37,300 bases of DNA from Archaeoglobaceae archaeon. GTDB taxonomy: Archaea > Halobacteriota > Archaeoglobi > Archaeoglobales > Archaeoglobaceae. Made by a program: the position numbers and the translations under genes. The notes beneath the pieces are model-generated. The model was not told the origin of the DNA, searched no databases, and saw only the letters and a list, made by a program, of their open reading frames with translations. The stretch spans positions 1 to 37,300 of the forward strand of contig WAKM01000005.1 of assembly GCA_015523335.1 (NCBI GenBank). The letters are read 5' to 3'. Shown piece after piece: positions 8,141 through 16,536 of the stretch (the first letter of the stretch is position 1; every line of letters begins with the position of its first letter).

Positions 8141-8838
8141 AATCTTCCACTACTCCTTCCAAGTTCGAGATACACGTAAAGGACTGAGCATATTATGATT
8201 ATCGCGAGTGCGTAGTTCTTGAAGGCTCTTATGATGTTCTTGTAGAACAGGTATTCTTCACCAAACGATCCTATCGATCTCAACTCTTGAGCGTTGAGTA
8301 TGAAGTATTTTCCGATCCCCCTTATCACGATAGGTTTGCCGCCTATCATCACAGCCTGAGCTATTATGTCCTTTTTGGTTATGACCCAAGGATCCGGGCC
8401 CGAAGCATCTCCGCCGGTGTAGATCAGTCCGTCTTTTATCTTCAGAATTCTGTGAGTGATCGGAAGGTATGAATCGGGTCTCTTGAACATGATTATGTCT
8501 CCGACATGCGGATCGATGTGGATAGCCTGAACCAGTATTAGGTCTCCCCTCTTCATCGTAGGATACATGCTGTCCGAAACCACAACAGCCAAGAAGAGCT
8601 TGTGCGTGAAGGCTAAAATCAAGAGTAGCGCTACGAAGCCCAAAACGGCAAATGTTCTGAAAACGGGTTTTTCTCGGTTTTTAAATAGTTCTACCCTCGA
8701 CTGAACTACTCTTATCCTCTCATTTCTCTCAGATATCAACCTGAGCCTTTCCAAGATCGAAAAGCGGTAACCCTTAACCTGAAAGTATGCGTAAACGATT
8801 ATCAGGAGCGATATTATACTTACGATCTCAACGATCAT
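8137..8838 (-). CDS. Archaeal type I signal peptidase (S26B family)
   Basis: 233 residues from the ATG at 8838. It cleaves signal peptides from exported proteins at the outer face of the membrane. Catalytic motifs: SDSMYPTMKRGDLILVQ with Ser90, ITHRI with His129, and YTGGDASGPDPW with Asp144, the Ser-His-Asp arrangement of archaeal and ER-type enzymes. Membrane segments are at about 2-20, 61-87 and near the C-terminus (YALAIIIICSVLYVYLEL). The linker 21-58 is unusually charged. The open frame extends another 97 codons upstream, but that part is read from the LysE gene in a different frame; the ATG at 8838 forms an ATGA overlap with the LysE stop. Confidence 0.88.
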   Translation of the reverse strand: MIVEIVSIISLLIIVYAYFQVKGYRFSILERLRLISERNERIRVVQSRVELFKNREKPVFRTFAVLGFVALLLILAFTHKLFLAVVVSDSMYPTMKRGDLILVQAIHIDPHVGDIIMFKRPDSYLPITHRILKIKDGLIYTGGDASGPDPWVITKKDIIAQAVMIGGKPIVIRGIGKYFILNAQELRSIGSFGEEYLFYKNIIRAFKNYALAIIIICSVLYVYLELGRSSGRF

Positions 8839-9455
8839 CGAAGAAAATATCCGTCGAGTTTTAAAAGGGTTGTCATACCAGTCGCCAAGAACCAGATGCC
8901 GAAGACGACAAATATGGCAACGGAAATCGCTGTCAATATCATCTGAGCTTTCCTTCCCCATATGTTCGAAGCTCTGTTGGAAGTCAAAGACACGAACGAC
9001 AGCCATGAGAAGTCGCATAGTTCGTGTAGAACTATCAGAGTTAGAAGTCCCAATAGTCCGTATTCTAACGACTTCATAACGAGCGTAAATCCGACGGTCA
9101 GCCACCAGATTATGAAGTAGGGATTGCATGAGCTCATAATTATCCCGGTCATGTATCCCCTCCTAACCTTCGCCTCAACCTCGCCGCTTTTAAGTTCGAG
9201 GTAGGCTAAATACAGCAATACGATCCCGCCAAGAACGCCAACAACCGCTTTAACGAAATCGGTAGCTATGAACGAGCCGAATAAGAACAGAGCGAGAATT
9301 ATCGGGATCTCAACAGTCGCATGTCCAAAGGTTATTGTAAGTCCGGCTAACTTGTTCTTCCTTCCTTCGGCGATCGTAGCGGCAAAGAGGGGTCCGGGAG
9401 CTATAACTCCGCTCAGAGAAATGAGAATGACTGTCAGAGCGAACGTTAGATCCAT
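8835..9455 (-). CDS. LysE/RhtB-family amino-acid exporter
   Basis: 206 residues, almost entirely hydrophobic, with about six membrane helices. The N-terminus (LSGVIAPGPLFAATIAEGRK, then GLTITFGHATVEIPIILALF) is the typical LysE/RhtB family opening with its PGP motif. Family members export amino acids such as lysine, threonine or homoserine lactones; the substrate is not predictable here. The gene is first in a two-gene operon with the signal peptidase (ATGA overlap). It is probably leaderless, with an AT-rich TATA element about 24 nt upstream that also faces the GGGP synthase gene. Confidence 0.85.
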   Translation of the reverse strand: MDLTFALTVILISLSGVIAPGPLFAATIAEGRKNKLAGLTITFGHATVEIPIILALFLFGSFIATDFVKAVVGVLGGIVLLYLAYLELKSGEVEAKVRRGYMTGIIMSSCNPYFIIWWLTVGFTLVMKSLEYGLLGLLTLIVLHELCDFSWLSFVSLTSNRASNIWGRKAQMILTAISVAIFVVFGIWFLATGMTTLLKLDGYFLR

Positions 9456-9471
9456 GGTTTAATTTCGGCAT

Positions 9472-9486
9472 AAATTTAAAAATTTT
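9472..9486. promoter_or_regulatory. Shared divergent TATA element between the LysE-type and GGGP synthase genes
   Basis: AAATTTAAAAATTTT lies in the middle of a 49-nt gap. Its centre is about 24 nt from the minus-strand start at 9455 and about 26 nt from the plus-strand start at 9505. Neither start has a Shine-Dalgarno. This repeats the geometry seen at 6854-6863. Confidence 0.55.
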
Positions 9487-9504
9487 GTTACCGAACTTGC
9501 ATCG

Positions 9505-10191
9505 ATGTGGAGGAAGTGGAGACACGTAACTAAGTTGGATCCCGATAGACCGAATCCGCCGGAACTAATTAAAGCGGTTGTTGAAAGCGGGACTGATGCG
9601 ATCATGATATCTGGAACTCAAAACGTAACGCTCGATAAGGCTAAAGCTCTGCTTGAGGAGGTCAAACAATACGAACTACCGACCGTCGTTGAACCATCGG
9701 ATCCTTTGAACGTCATATACGACGCTGACTACCTATTCGTTCCGACAGTTCTGAATTCCGCTGATGGGGAGTGGATAACCGGCAAGCACGCGAGATGGGT
9801 TGAGATGAACTTCGACAGACTCGAGGAGTTCTACGGTATCATAGACAGAACGGTGTTCGAGGGATACATCGTCCTAAATCCGGATTCAGCAGTTGGGAGG
9901 GTTACCAAAGCTAAGACGGATCTAACTCCCAAGCAAGCTGCAAGCTACGCGATAGTTGGGGAGAGGATATACAAGTTGCCGGCGATATACGTAGAATACA
10001 GCGGAACCTTCGGAGATCCCGAAGTCGTTAAAACGGTCAAGGAGGTTTTGGATAAAGCCGTGCTGATATACGGCGGAGGAATAGACAGCAGAGAGAAGGC
10101 TATGACGATGCTTGAGCATGCGGATATAATAGTGGTCGGAAACGTTCTATACGAGCAAGGGGTCGAGAGGTTTCTGGAGACGATCCCGTAA
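9505..10191 (+). CDS. Geranylgeranylglyceryl phosphate synthase (group I)
   Basis: 228 residues. The enzyme couples sn-glycerol-1-phosphate to geranylgeranyl diphosphate, the first ether bond of archaeal membrane lipids. The sequence matches my recollection of the Archaeoglobus enzyme over its whole length: [16 protein letters not shown] at the start, [30 protein letters not shown]-like and [14 protein letters not shown] blocks, and the phosphate-binding [11 protein letters not shown] loop near the C-terminus. The ATG at 9505 is the first residue of the family. The stop codon overlaps the ATG of the next lipid gene by 1 nt (TAATG), so the two ether-bond steps are coupled. Confidence 0.95.
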   Translation: MWRKWRHVTKLDPDRPNPPELIKAVVESGTDAIMISGTQNVTLDKAKALLEEVKQYELPTVVEPSDPLNVIYDADYLFVPTVLNSADGEWITGKHARWVEMNFDRLEEFYGIIDRTVFEGYIVLNPDSAVGRVTKAKTDLTPKQAASYAIVGERIYKLPAIYVEYSGTFGDPEVVKTVKEVLDKAVLIYGGGIDSREKAMTMLEHADIIVVGNVLYEQGVERFLETIP

Positions 10192-11045
10192 TGCGATCGA
10201 TTAAAGCGATTTGGGATCTTCTTAGGCTCGAACACGGATTGATGTATGCGTTGGGCGTAGTTGTCGGAATAGTCGTTTCTACCGGATTGGATTTTAATTT
10301 TAAGCACGTTTTTTTTGGTATCCTCACCGCAATTTTCTGCCAAGCTTCGGCTTTCGCTTTGAACGACTACTTAGACTACGAGGTCGATTTAGCCAACCGA
10401 AGGTTCGACAGACCTCTCGTTAGGGGGGATCTGAGTAGAAGTAGTGCCCTGCTCATAGGATTAATTCTCGCACCCATCGGGTTTCTCTCCGCTTATGCGA
10501 TCTCCCTAAACGCATTCCTACTGGCTTTTGCAATTACTACGCTGGGTTATCTGTATAACGCAAAGCTCAAGGAGTTCGGGTTGATAGGTAACTTCTACAT
10601 TGCCTTTTCGATGTGTGCCCCGTTCGTATTCGGTAGCGTCGTCGCAACGAACACCGTAACTCCGCAGATAGCTGTCCTATCGATCATAGCATTCCTCTCC
10701 GGGGTTGCGAGGGAGATCATGAAGGGAATTGAAGATGTCGAAGGCGATGCGATAAGGAACGTCAGAACGGTTGCGAGGGTTAAAGGCGTCGAATTCGCTT
10801 CGAAGCTTTCATCTTTACTGTTTTTGATAGCCGTGGCTTTGAGCTTCGTTCCCTTTCTTTACCTTCAAGGCTACAGGTTCGATATGAAATATATGGTGCC
10901 TGTGACAGTCACGGATGCGATTTTGGTTAAGATCTCACTCGAACTCTTACGCAGGCATGAGCCGGAAGACATAAGGAGGTTCAGAAAGCAGACTCTTGTG
11001 GCTCTTCTCTTTGGTTTGATAGGATTTCTGTTGGGCGCTTTGTGA
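10191..11045 (+). CDS. Digeranylgeranylglyceryl phosphate synthase (UbiA superfamily)
   Basis: 284 residues and about eight to nine membrane helices. UbiA-type aspartate-rich motifs are present: NDYLDYEVD at 58-66 (NDxxDxxxD) and EDVEGD at 181-186. The enzyme adds the second geranylgeranyl chain to GGGP at the membrane. The specific assignment follows from the gene's position directly after GGGP synthase; by sequence alone it could be another UbiA prenyltransferase. The final helix (LFGLIGFLLGAL) runs to the stop. Confidence 0.88.
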   Translation: MRSIKAIWDLLRLEHGLMYALGVVVGIVVSTGLDFNFKHVFFGILTAIFCQASAFALNDYLDYEVDLANRRFDRPLVRGDLSRSSALLIGLILAPIGFLSAYAISLNAFLLAFAITTLGYLYNAKLKEFGLIGNFYIAFSMCAPFVFGSVVATNTVTPQIAVLSIIAFLSGVAREIMKGIEDVEGDAIRNVRTVARVKGVEFASKLSSLLFLIAVALSFVPFLYLQGYRFDMKYMVPVTVTDAILVKISLELLRRHEPEDIRRFRKQTLVALLFGLIGFLLGAL

Positions 11046-11078
11046 AACGTTAAATATTAGAAGTTTGGAAGATCGAAC

Positions 11079-11630
11079 ATGATTTTGAGGGAGGAGGATT
11101 TCAGGAAAGATGCCCTAAAGTTGTCGGCTTATCTGATGTCTATATCTGCGAGAACGGCTCCGAAGTCCAAGGGAGAGGACGACATCGAGATAATCTACGT
11201 CGATGATAAGGATAAGGATCGAATTGCGGAGAAGATGATCGAACTCGCTAAAGAGAGGGGAAAGGGCTGGAAAAGGGATGGTAAGTGTATAAAGAAGGCT
11301 GAAGGAATCCTCATAATCGGTGTAAAAGGTGGAAAGCCGTTGGGATTAAACTGTGGAGCTTGCGGCTTCAACTGCGACGAGCTTAAGAAGATTGAGAGAA
11401 AAGGAGGAGATTTTATTGGTCCGAACTGCGTTTTCAAGATTTTGGATTTAGGTATAGCTTTGGGTTCAGCCGTGAAACTCGCGAGCATAATCAACGTAGA
11501 CAACAGAATAATATACAGGATAGGAGTCGTTGCGAGGATGCTCGGAATTACGAACGCCGATGTTGCTATTGGTATTCCACTGGCAAGCTTAGGCAAAAAT
11601 CCGTTCTTCGATAGAAAAGAGGATAAATAA
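11079..11630 (+). CDS. DUF2148 ferredoxin-domain protein
   Basis: 183 residues. The central region has the Cys pattern CGACGFNC (about 92-99) followed by GPNC at about 114-117, the hallmark of the DUF2148 family of presumed iron-sulfur proteins. The N-terminal half is highly charged and lysine-rich. The function of the family is unknown. Although it follows the lipid genes by 33 nt, it has its own TAAATATTA box about 25 nt before the ATG, so it may be transcribed alone from a leaderless promoter. It converges with the LEA14-like gene 11 nt downstream. Confidence 0.75.
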   Translation: MILREEDFRKDALKLSAYLMSISARTAPKSKGEDDIEIIYVDDKDKDRIAEKMIELAKERGKGWKRDGKCIKKAEGILIIGVKGGKPLGLNCGACGFNCDELKKIERKGGDFIGPNCVFKILDLGIALGSAVKLASIINVDNRIIYRIGVVARMLGITNADVAIGIPLASLGKNPFFDRKEDK

Positions 11631-11641
11631 TTTAAAAATTT

Positions 11642-12526
11642 TTAACCTAAGAAGCTCGTTCTGATTTCGAACGTCTGCTTCGTCAATGTAAAGCTTATCT
11701 CTCTGCCGGCGATTTTAACAGTCGGCTTTACGTCTATCTCAACCTTAGTTCTTTCGCCGTTCTTTATGTGTGTGATCCACCACTCCTTCAGCTTGTCGTT
11801 CATGATTTTCGTTATCAGCGTAAGCTTCGCATCGGACTTGGGCGGAATTACGGTATTCAGATCCTCGCTTCCCATTCCCACGAGAATTCCGTTCATCTTT
11901 ATGGTGTAATCAAAGCTTATTACCGGAATCGGAAACGCGTTGGGGTTATAGACATCCGCTACGGTTACGATTTCCGTCCATTTGTCGTTCACATCGCCCC
12001 AGTGGGATTTTACGGATCTGATCTCTATGTTAGCCAACCCACCGATGGAAATCGTTTCTGGTTTGCTCAGGGATATCGACGACAGGATGTCTGTCCTTAT
12101 AGTATTGCTGAAGCTTATCGGGAATTTGAACTCGAAAACCTTAAGATCGAATATCAGATCTCCCTTTATTTCTATCGTTGTTTTCTCTCCGTTCCTTATA
12201 TGGCTAACCCACCACTCTGGAATCTTGTTGTTGTCCAAGTAGATGGCAATTACGATGTTAGATTCCGAGTTAGCCGGGATTCCCGCCCTGATTGCATGTC
12301 CCTCCCCCATTTTAATTCCGTTCATGTATACGTTCATGACCACATCCTTCAGCGGAATCGGAAAAGGATTCGGATTGTAAACGTCGACGTTTACGAGTAT
12401 CTCAGTGGTGGATTCGTTTACTTTTCCCCAAGAGTAGGTTATCTTTCGTATCTCTGGTTTACCTACAGATGAGCATCCCACAAGTAGTATGGTCGCAATC
12501 AAGGCGATGATCAACATTTTTCTCAT
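11642..12526 (-). CDS. Lipoprotein with two tandem LEA14/WHy domains
   Basis: 294 residues. The N-terminus MRKMLIIALIATILLVGCSS is a lipoprotein signal with lipobox LVGC (Cys18). Two copies of the same domain follow, about 22-155 and 165-290. Shared elements are VDVYNPNPFPIPL / ADVYNPNAFPIPV, MNGIKMGEG / MNGILVGMG, and EWWVSHIRNGEKTTIEI / EWWITHIKNGERTKVEI. These are WHy (water stress and hypersensitive response) domains as in LEA14 proteins. It is probably anchored outside the cell membrane; the ligand is unknown. TATA-like ATCTTAAAT lies about 27 nt before the start. Confidence 0.8.
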   Translation of the reverse strand: MRKMLIIALIATILLVGCSSVGKPEIRKITYSWGKVNESTTEILVNVDVYNPNPFPIPLKDVVMNVYMNGIKMGEGHAIRAGIPANSESNIVIAIYLDNNKIPEWWVSHIRNGEKTTIEIKGDLIFDLKVFEFKFPISFSNTIRTDILSSISLSKPETISIGGLANIEIRSVKSHWGDVNDKWTEIVTVADVYNPNAFPIPVISFDYTIKMNGILVGMGSEDLNTVIPPKSDAKLTLITKIMNDKLKEWWITHIKNGERTKVEIDVKPTVKIAGREISFTLTKQTFEIRTSFLG

Positions 12527-12593
12527 AATATAGGGTTTAACTTAGGTTGTATTTAAGATAAACGCAAAATATTTTAAAGGATACGGATCAAGG

Positions 12594-13868
12594 ATGACCA
12601 TGCTTGATAGACTCTTTGAAATCACCAATAAGCATCACGAGTTCTTCAAGTATTCGATTCCTCTAATCGCAAGCGAGAACGTAACGAGTTATCTGGTTAG
12701 AAGATTCTACACGAGCGATTTCGGACATAGATATGCGGAGGGAAGGGTCGGCAAGAGGTTCTATCAAGGTTGCGCGTTTATAGACGAGCTTGAAGCTCTC
12801 GCAATAGATCTCACGAAGAAGTTGTTCGAAGTCGAACACGCCAACGTTCAGCCTATCTCGGGAACGATAGCAAATATGGCGGTTTTCTTTGCCCTAACGA
12901 ATCCGGGAGACACGATAATGTCCCTGTCCGTTCCGCACGGAGGGCACATCTCCCACGATAAGTTTTCGGCTGCAGGCTTGAGGGGTTTAAACGTGAAATA
13001 CTATGCATTCGACAACGAGAATTTCAACATCGACGTCGATGCGACAAAGAGGAAAGTTGAAAAGCTTGAAGTTAAGCCCAAGGTATTCGTTTTGGGTGCG
13101 AGTTTATTTTTATTTCCGCATCCCGTTAAGGAGATATCGGAAATAGCGAGAGATGTGGGAGCGAAGGTAGTTTACGATGCGAGCCACGTTTTGGGTTTGA
13201 TAGCGGGAAAGCAGTTTCAGGATCCTATTAGAGAGGGGGCGGATGTAGTTACCGCCTCCACCCACAAGACCTTCCCCGGTCCCCAGAGAGCAGTCATCAT
13301 GTGCAGGAAGGAGCTCGCGAAGACGATCGATAAGGGTGTTTTCCCCGGTGTAGTGAGCAACCACCACATTCACAGCTTAGCAGGTTACGTTGCCACGTGC
13401 TTGGAGATGATGAAGTTCGGTGAAGCCTACGCCAAGCAGATAGTTAAGAACGCTAAAAGGCTGGCTGAAAGTCTTTACAATTTGGGTTACGATGTTCTTT
13501 GCCCGGATTTGGGATTCACGGAATCGCATCAAATTGTTGTGGATGTATCCAAGTTCGGAGGCGGTGACAAAATCGCAAGGATGCTCGAAGATGTCGGAAT
13601 AATACTGAACAAGAACCTGCTTCCTTGGGACGACGTGAAGAATGCCGATAATCCTTCCGGTATAAGAATCGGAGTTCAGGAAGTGACGAGATTAGGAATG
13701 AAGGAAGAAGAGATGGACACAATCGCAGAGTTGATCGATATGACAATTAAGGGGAAGAGGAACAAGGATGAGATTCGAAAAATGGTCAGAGAATTCAAAT
13801 CGAATTACGTAACGGTCAAGTATACGTTTGAGGAATGTCCAGCCTACGATTTTCCCGAGTTATGCTAA
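12594..13868 (+). CDS. glyA: Serine hydroxymethyltransferase
   Basis: 424 residues. It interconverts serine and glycine with a one-carbon carrier, probably tetrahydromethanopterin in this kind of archaeon. The PLP lysine is Lys225 in ASTHKTFPGPQ. Other landmarks are LIASENVTS (24-32), GHRYAEG (44-50), QPISGTIANM (86-95), SVPHGGHISH (112-121) and VYDASHVLGL (193-202). The second in-frame ATG at 12600 is a good alternative start, because the nearest TATA-like box (12569-12579) would place transcription start close to 12600. Confidence 0.93.
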   Translation: MTMLDRLFEITNKHHEFFKYSIPLIASENVTSYLVRRFYTSDFGHRYAEGRVGKRFYQGCAFIDELEALAIDLTKKLFEVEHANVQPISGTIANMAVFFALTNPGDTIMSLSVPHGGHISHDKFSAAGLRGLNVKYYAFDNENFNIDVDATKRKVEKLEVKPKVFVLGASLFLFPHPVKEISEIARDVGAKVVYDASHVLGLIAGKQFQDPIREGADVVTASTHKTFPGPQRAVIMCRKELAKTIDKGVFPGVVSNHHIHSLAGYVATCLEMMKFGEAYAKQIVKNAKRLAESLYNLGYDVLCPDLGFTESHQIVVDVSKFGGGDKIARMLEDVGIILNKNLLPWDDVKNADNPSGIRIGVQEVTRLGMKEEEMDTIAELIDMTIKGKRNKDEIRKMVREFKSNYVTVKYTFEECPAYDFPELC

Positions 13869-13873
13869 TTTAA

Positions 13874-14251
13874 TTAGTTTCTTTCCCCTTTTACAAGTTT
13901 TTCTCTGTAATTCTCGCAATAGTAAAGCCTATGCTTAAAGTCCTCGCAGAACTTTCGCCAATAGTAGAAGTATTCCGATATCTCAAGATCATTTCCGAAA
14001 ACTACGATGTAGTCATTTATGACGTTAGCCTTGACCTTTAACGGTAATAACTCAAATATCCTGACATCATATATAGTCTTAACCTTACTCAACAGCTCTT
14101 TCAGGATATTGACGTTTCTACGAGTTATAACTGCCACATCAATATCCGAACTTTCTCTAAACTCTCCACTAACGTAAGAACCAAACAGGACTACCTCGTA
14201 ACTCGATAAAGGCTCCAAATCCTCCCTAATCTTTTTTAGCGAATATCTCAT
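13874..14251 (-). CDS. mntA: MNT-type nucleotidyltransferase, antitoxin-like
   Basis: 125 residues. A minimal nucleotidyltransferase domain with GSYVSGEFRESSDIDVAVI at about 23-41, giving the family's GS and DxD catalytic signatures. MntA proteins AMPylate a tyrosine of their HEPN partner HepT and so neutralise it. The start forms an ATGA overlap with the hepT remnant upstream, the usual order of such pairs. Residues after about 90 are rich in Tyr, Phe and Lys. The gene looks intact even though its toxin partner is broken. Confidence 0.8.
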   Translation of the reverse strand: MRYSLKKIREDLEPLSSYEVVLFGSYVSGEFRESSDIDVAVITRRNVNILKELLSKVKTIYDVRIFELLPLKVKANVINDYIVVFGNDLEISEYFYYWRKFCEDFKHRLYYCENYREKLVKGERN

Positions 14252-14629
14252 TTAAAAAACACCTTCTCTATAAGCTTCGTAAGGGTCTCTTTCACATCGT
14301 CAACAGATTCCAACACGATTTTTGTATCTATCTTGTTGTATCTATGAACTAACCAATTCCTTAAGCCATTGCACATCTTTAGTCTTTCACCTAACTTTTC
14401 ATCTATAACCTTAAGCTCAACAAGCTTTTCAATGTTTAAGTAGTCATCTTCAACCCTCAAACCCAAATCCTTAAGAAGCATTGCGATTATGTCCATAGCG
14501 GATTCTATTGAAGGTTGTAAAAGATTCCACTAATTTCGATTAGTCTTTCAGGTTTTCTGGAATCTGTTCAAGCGCTTCGATTATGTATTCTATCTTTTCC
14601 CGATACCTTACAATTCTATCTTCTTTCAT
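14248..14629 (-). pseudogene. hepT: HepT-like HEPN toxin (DUF86) with two frameshifts
   Basis: Conceptual translation needs three frames. Frame 1 starts at the ATG at 14629 (MKEDRIVRYREKIEYIIEAL, then EQIPENLKD) and hits TAA. Frame 2 continues as LIEISGIFYNLQ before TAG. Frame 3 continues as IESAMDIIAMLLKDLGL to the stop at 14248. The three pieces align end to end with the DUF86/HepT plan. The RNase motif RNWLVHRY (R-x4-H, with Y) is still present in the last piece, an open frame of 82 codons starting at 14496. One missing nucleotide (3n+1) at each break would restore the frame. It starts 6 nt after the asd stop. Confidence 0.75.
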
Positions 14630-14635
14630 TTTCCA

Positions 14636-15676
14636 TTAGCTCTTAAGATAGCCCTCTTTAACCATGAGCTCGGCGTTCAGAATACTCGCCCCAGCCGCGC
14701 CTCTTACCGTGTTGTGCCCAAGCGCGAGGTATCTGATTACGTTGCCTTCGACCTTCTTCAGCCTTCCAACCACGACGCTCATCCCATTTCCGGCGTCCCT
14801 GTCGAGTCGGGGTTGAGGTCTATCCGCCTCACTTCTGACTATTATAACCTTCTCTGGAGATGTGGGAAGATCCTTCAGAGGTTTGAGGGATTCGAACGCT
14901 CTAACTACGTCTTCAACCTCAACCGATCTATCGAATTCAGCCCAGATCGCTTCGAGATGTCCGTCTATAACCGGAACCCTGTGGCAAGATGCGGAAACCT
15001 TTATGCCCGCAGGAACAACCTTTTCTCCGTCGAACCTACCCAACAGCTTCAAAGGTTCGCTTTCGACCTTCTCTTCCTCGCCCTTTATGAACGGTATAAC
15101 GTTATCAGTTATCGCAAGCGACGGAACTCCCGGATACCCGGCACCGCTTAAAGCCTGCATGGTAGCGACGGTAACCCTTCTAAGCCCGAGTTCCATCAGA
15201 GGCTTGAGAGTTAGGACGAGCATTATCGTCGTGCAGTTCGGGTTGGTGACTATGAAACCGTCCCAGCCCCTCTTTCTCTTTTGCACCTCTATCAGCTTGA
15301 GATGATCGGGATTAACCTCTGGAATGACCAAGGGAACGTCCTCTTCCATTCTGAATGCCGAAGCGTTGCTCGCAACCACGAAACCCTCTTCGGCGAACTT
15401 CGGCTCAACGTCCCTCGCAACATCCGACGGAAGAGCTGAGAAGACTATATCGGCATCGCAGTGCTTCGGATCCATCGGAACCATCTCTATATCTCTGGCA
15501 CACTCCGGAACGTCCGAGGATACGATCCAGTTTACCTCATCTCCATACTTCTTTCCCACTCTTCTTTCGGATGCCATCAGCGTCGTTATTTTAAACCAAG
15601 GGTGATCGGCTAAAAGCTGAACGAATTTTTGACCAACCATCCCGGTTGCACCCAAAACAGCAACCTTGAGCTTCAT
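14636..15676 (-). CDS. asd: Aspartate-semialdehyde dehydrogenase (archaeal/fungal type)
   Basis: 346 residues from the ATG at 15676. It reduces aspartyl phosphate to the semialdehyde shared by lysine, threonine and methionine synthesis. An NADP-binding GATGMVGQ loop lies at 9-16 and the catalytic Cys148 in NPNCTTI. The [20 protein letters not shown] and [12 protein letters not shown] blocks fit the family. A TTG at 15688 is in frame but the ATG is favoured: an AATATTATTA TATA box lies 25-34 nt upstream and the family begins with [12 protein letters not shown]. Confidence 0.92.
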   Translation of the reverse strand: MKLKVAVLGATGMVGQKFVQLLADHPWFKITTLMASERRVGKKYGDEVNWIVSSDVPECARDIEMVPMDPKHCDADIVFSALPSDVARDVEPKFAEEGFVVASNASAFRMEEDVPLVIPEVNPDHLKLIEVQKRKRGWDGFIVTNPNCTTIMLVLTLKPLMELGLRRVTVATMQALSGAGYPGVPSLAITDNVIPFIKGEEEKVESEPLKLLGRFDGEKVVPAGIKVSASCHRVPVIDGHLEAIWAEFDRSVEVEDVVRAFESLKPLKDLPTSPEKVIIVRSEADRPQPRLDRDAGNGMSVVVGRLKKVEGNVIRYLALGHNTVRGAAGASILNAELMVKEGYLKS

Positions 15677-15759
15677 ATAGCCAAGCACTTTCCAAGGTGT
15701 TAATAATATTTTTCCCGAAACTCTAAATTTTAAAAATCTTCGTAACCATTTTTGGAGAT

Positions 15760-16521
15760 ATGAAGGTCAAGATCGGTAGCTTCGATGAACGATTCTCCAC
15801 GAAATTGGCAAAAGCTCTGAAATCAATCGGAATAAATGCTGAAGTTAGAAGGTACATAGATCTGGATTTTTACCCAGTCTACTTCGTTGAAGGCAAATTC
15901 AGTGAACTTAGGAATAAGTATGAGGAAACAGAGCTCATCGATGAAATAAAACGTTGGAAAAGCTACTTAGATTTAGCTAAGGATGTTGAAAGCTTCGAAG
16001 AGTTCGAGAAAAAGGTTACCGAAATGATTACCGGTAGCGAGACCGAAGTTTATGCGACTTTGGGCATACTATACGACATGCTTGAGGTTAACGGAATGAT
16101 CGAAGGTGGAAAGGTTAAGAATCCGCCCGAAGACCCGATAATAAGGTTTCCCTACGAAGCCGACGAAGACAAAGCTAAGAAGCTCGATCTCAATCAGAGG
16201 TTGATCGTTATAGCGGACGTTTCGTGCGAAGTTTTCGCGGACTTGGGCGATGCAATTCTTAACGAGAGACTCGCGAAGCTCTGCGAAGAGTATGGGGATG
16301 CTATCGGACTCTTAATTGTCGCCAATGTTGCCGAAGCCATGCTCGAAAAGATTGCCGAGGGAAAGATAGACGTCGAAGAACTTTTAACCATGCATAGGTT
16401 GGAGCTCGGAGAAAAAATCGAAATCAGATCGTCGAACGAAGCTTTAAAAGCGATTTTGGAAGCTCTTGAGAAGACGGGATTCGTAAAGATAAAGAAGGGA
16501 AAAGTTTCGATCAAAAGTTAA
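15760..16521 (+). CDS. Protein of unknown function, charged, alpha/beta
   Basis: 253 residues; I do not recognise the family. The N-terminal about 60 residues could form a small beta-alpha-beta unit ([20 protein letters not shown], then VYFVEG). The rest is mostly helical and acidic, with [20 protein letters not shown] and a final [19 protein letters not shown] that resembles a winged-helix or SH3-like end. No signal peptide or membrane segment. The ATG follows TTTGGAGAT, and a TTTTAAAAA box lies about 27 nt upstream. It precedes the DUF2298 gene by 15 nt, so the two may be co-transcribed. Confidence 0.6.
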   Translation: MKVKIGSFDERFSTKLAKALKSIGINAEVRRYIDLDFYPVYFVEGKFSELRNKYEETELIDEIKRWKSYLDLAKDVESFEEFEKKVTEMITGSETEVYATLGILYDMLEVNGMIEGGKVKNPPEDPIIRFPYEADEDKAKKLDLNQRLIVIADVSCEVFADLGDAILNERLAKLCEEYGDAIGLLIVANVAEAMLEKIAEGKIDVEELLTMHRLELGEKIEIRSSNEALKAILEALEKTGFVKIKKGKVSIKS

Positions 16522-16536
16522 AAGGCGCGTCGAAGC

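Noticed and set aside
8839-9129. A 97-residue N-terminal extension of the signal peptidase frame.
   Set aside because: It overlaps the LysE-type gene in another frame, lacks hydrophobic or conserved content, and the ATGA overlap at 8835-8838 gives a better start.
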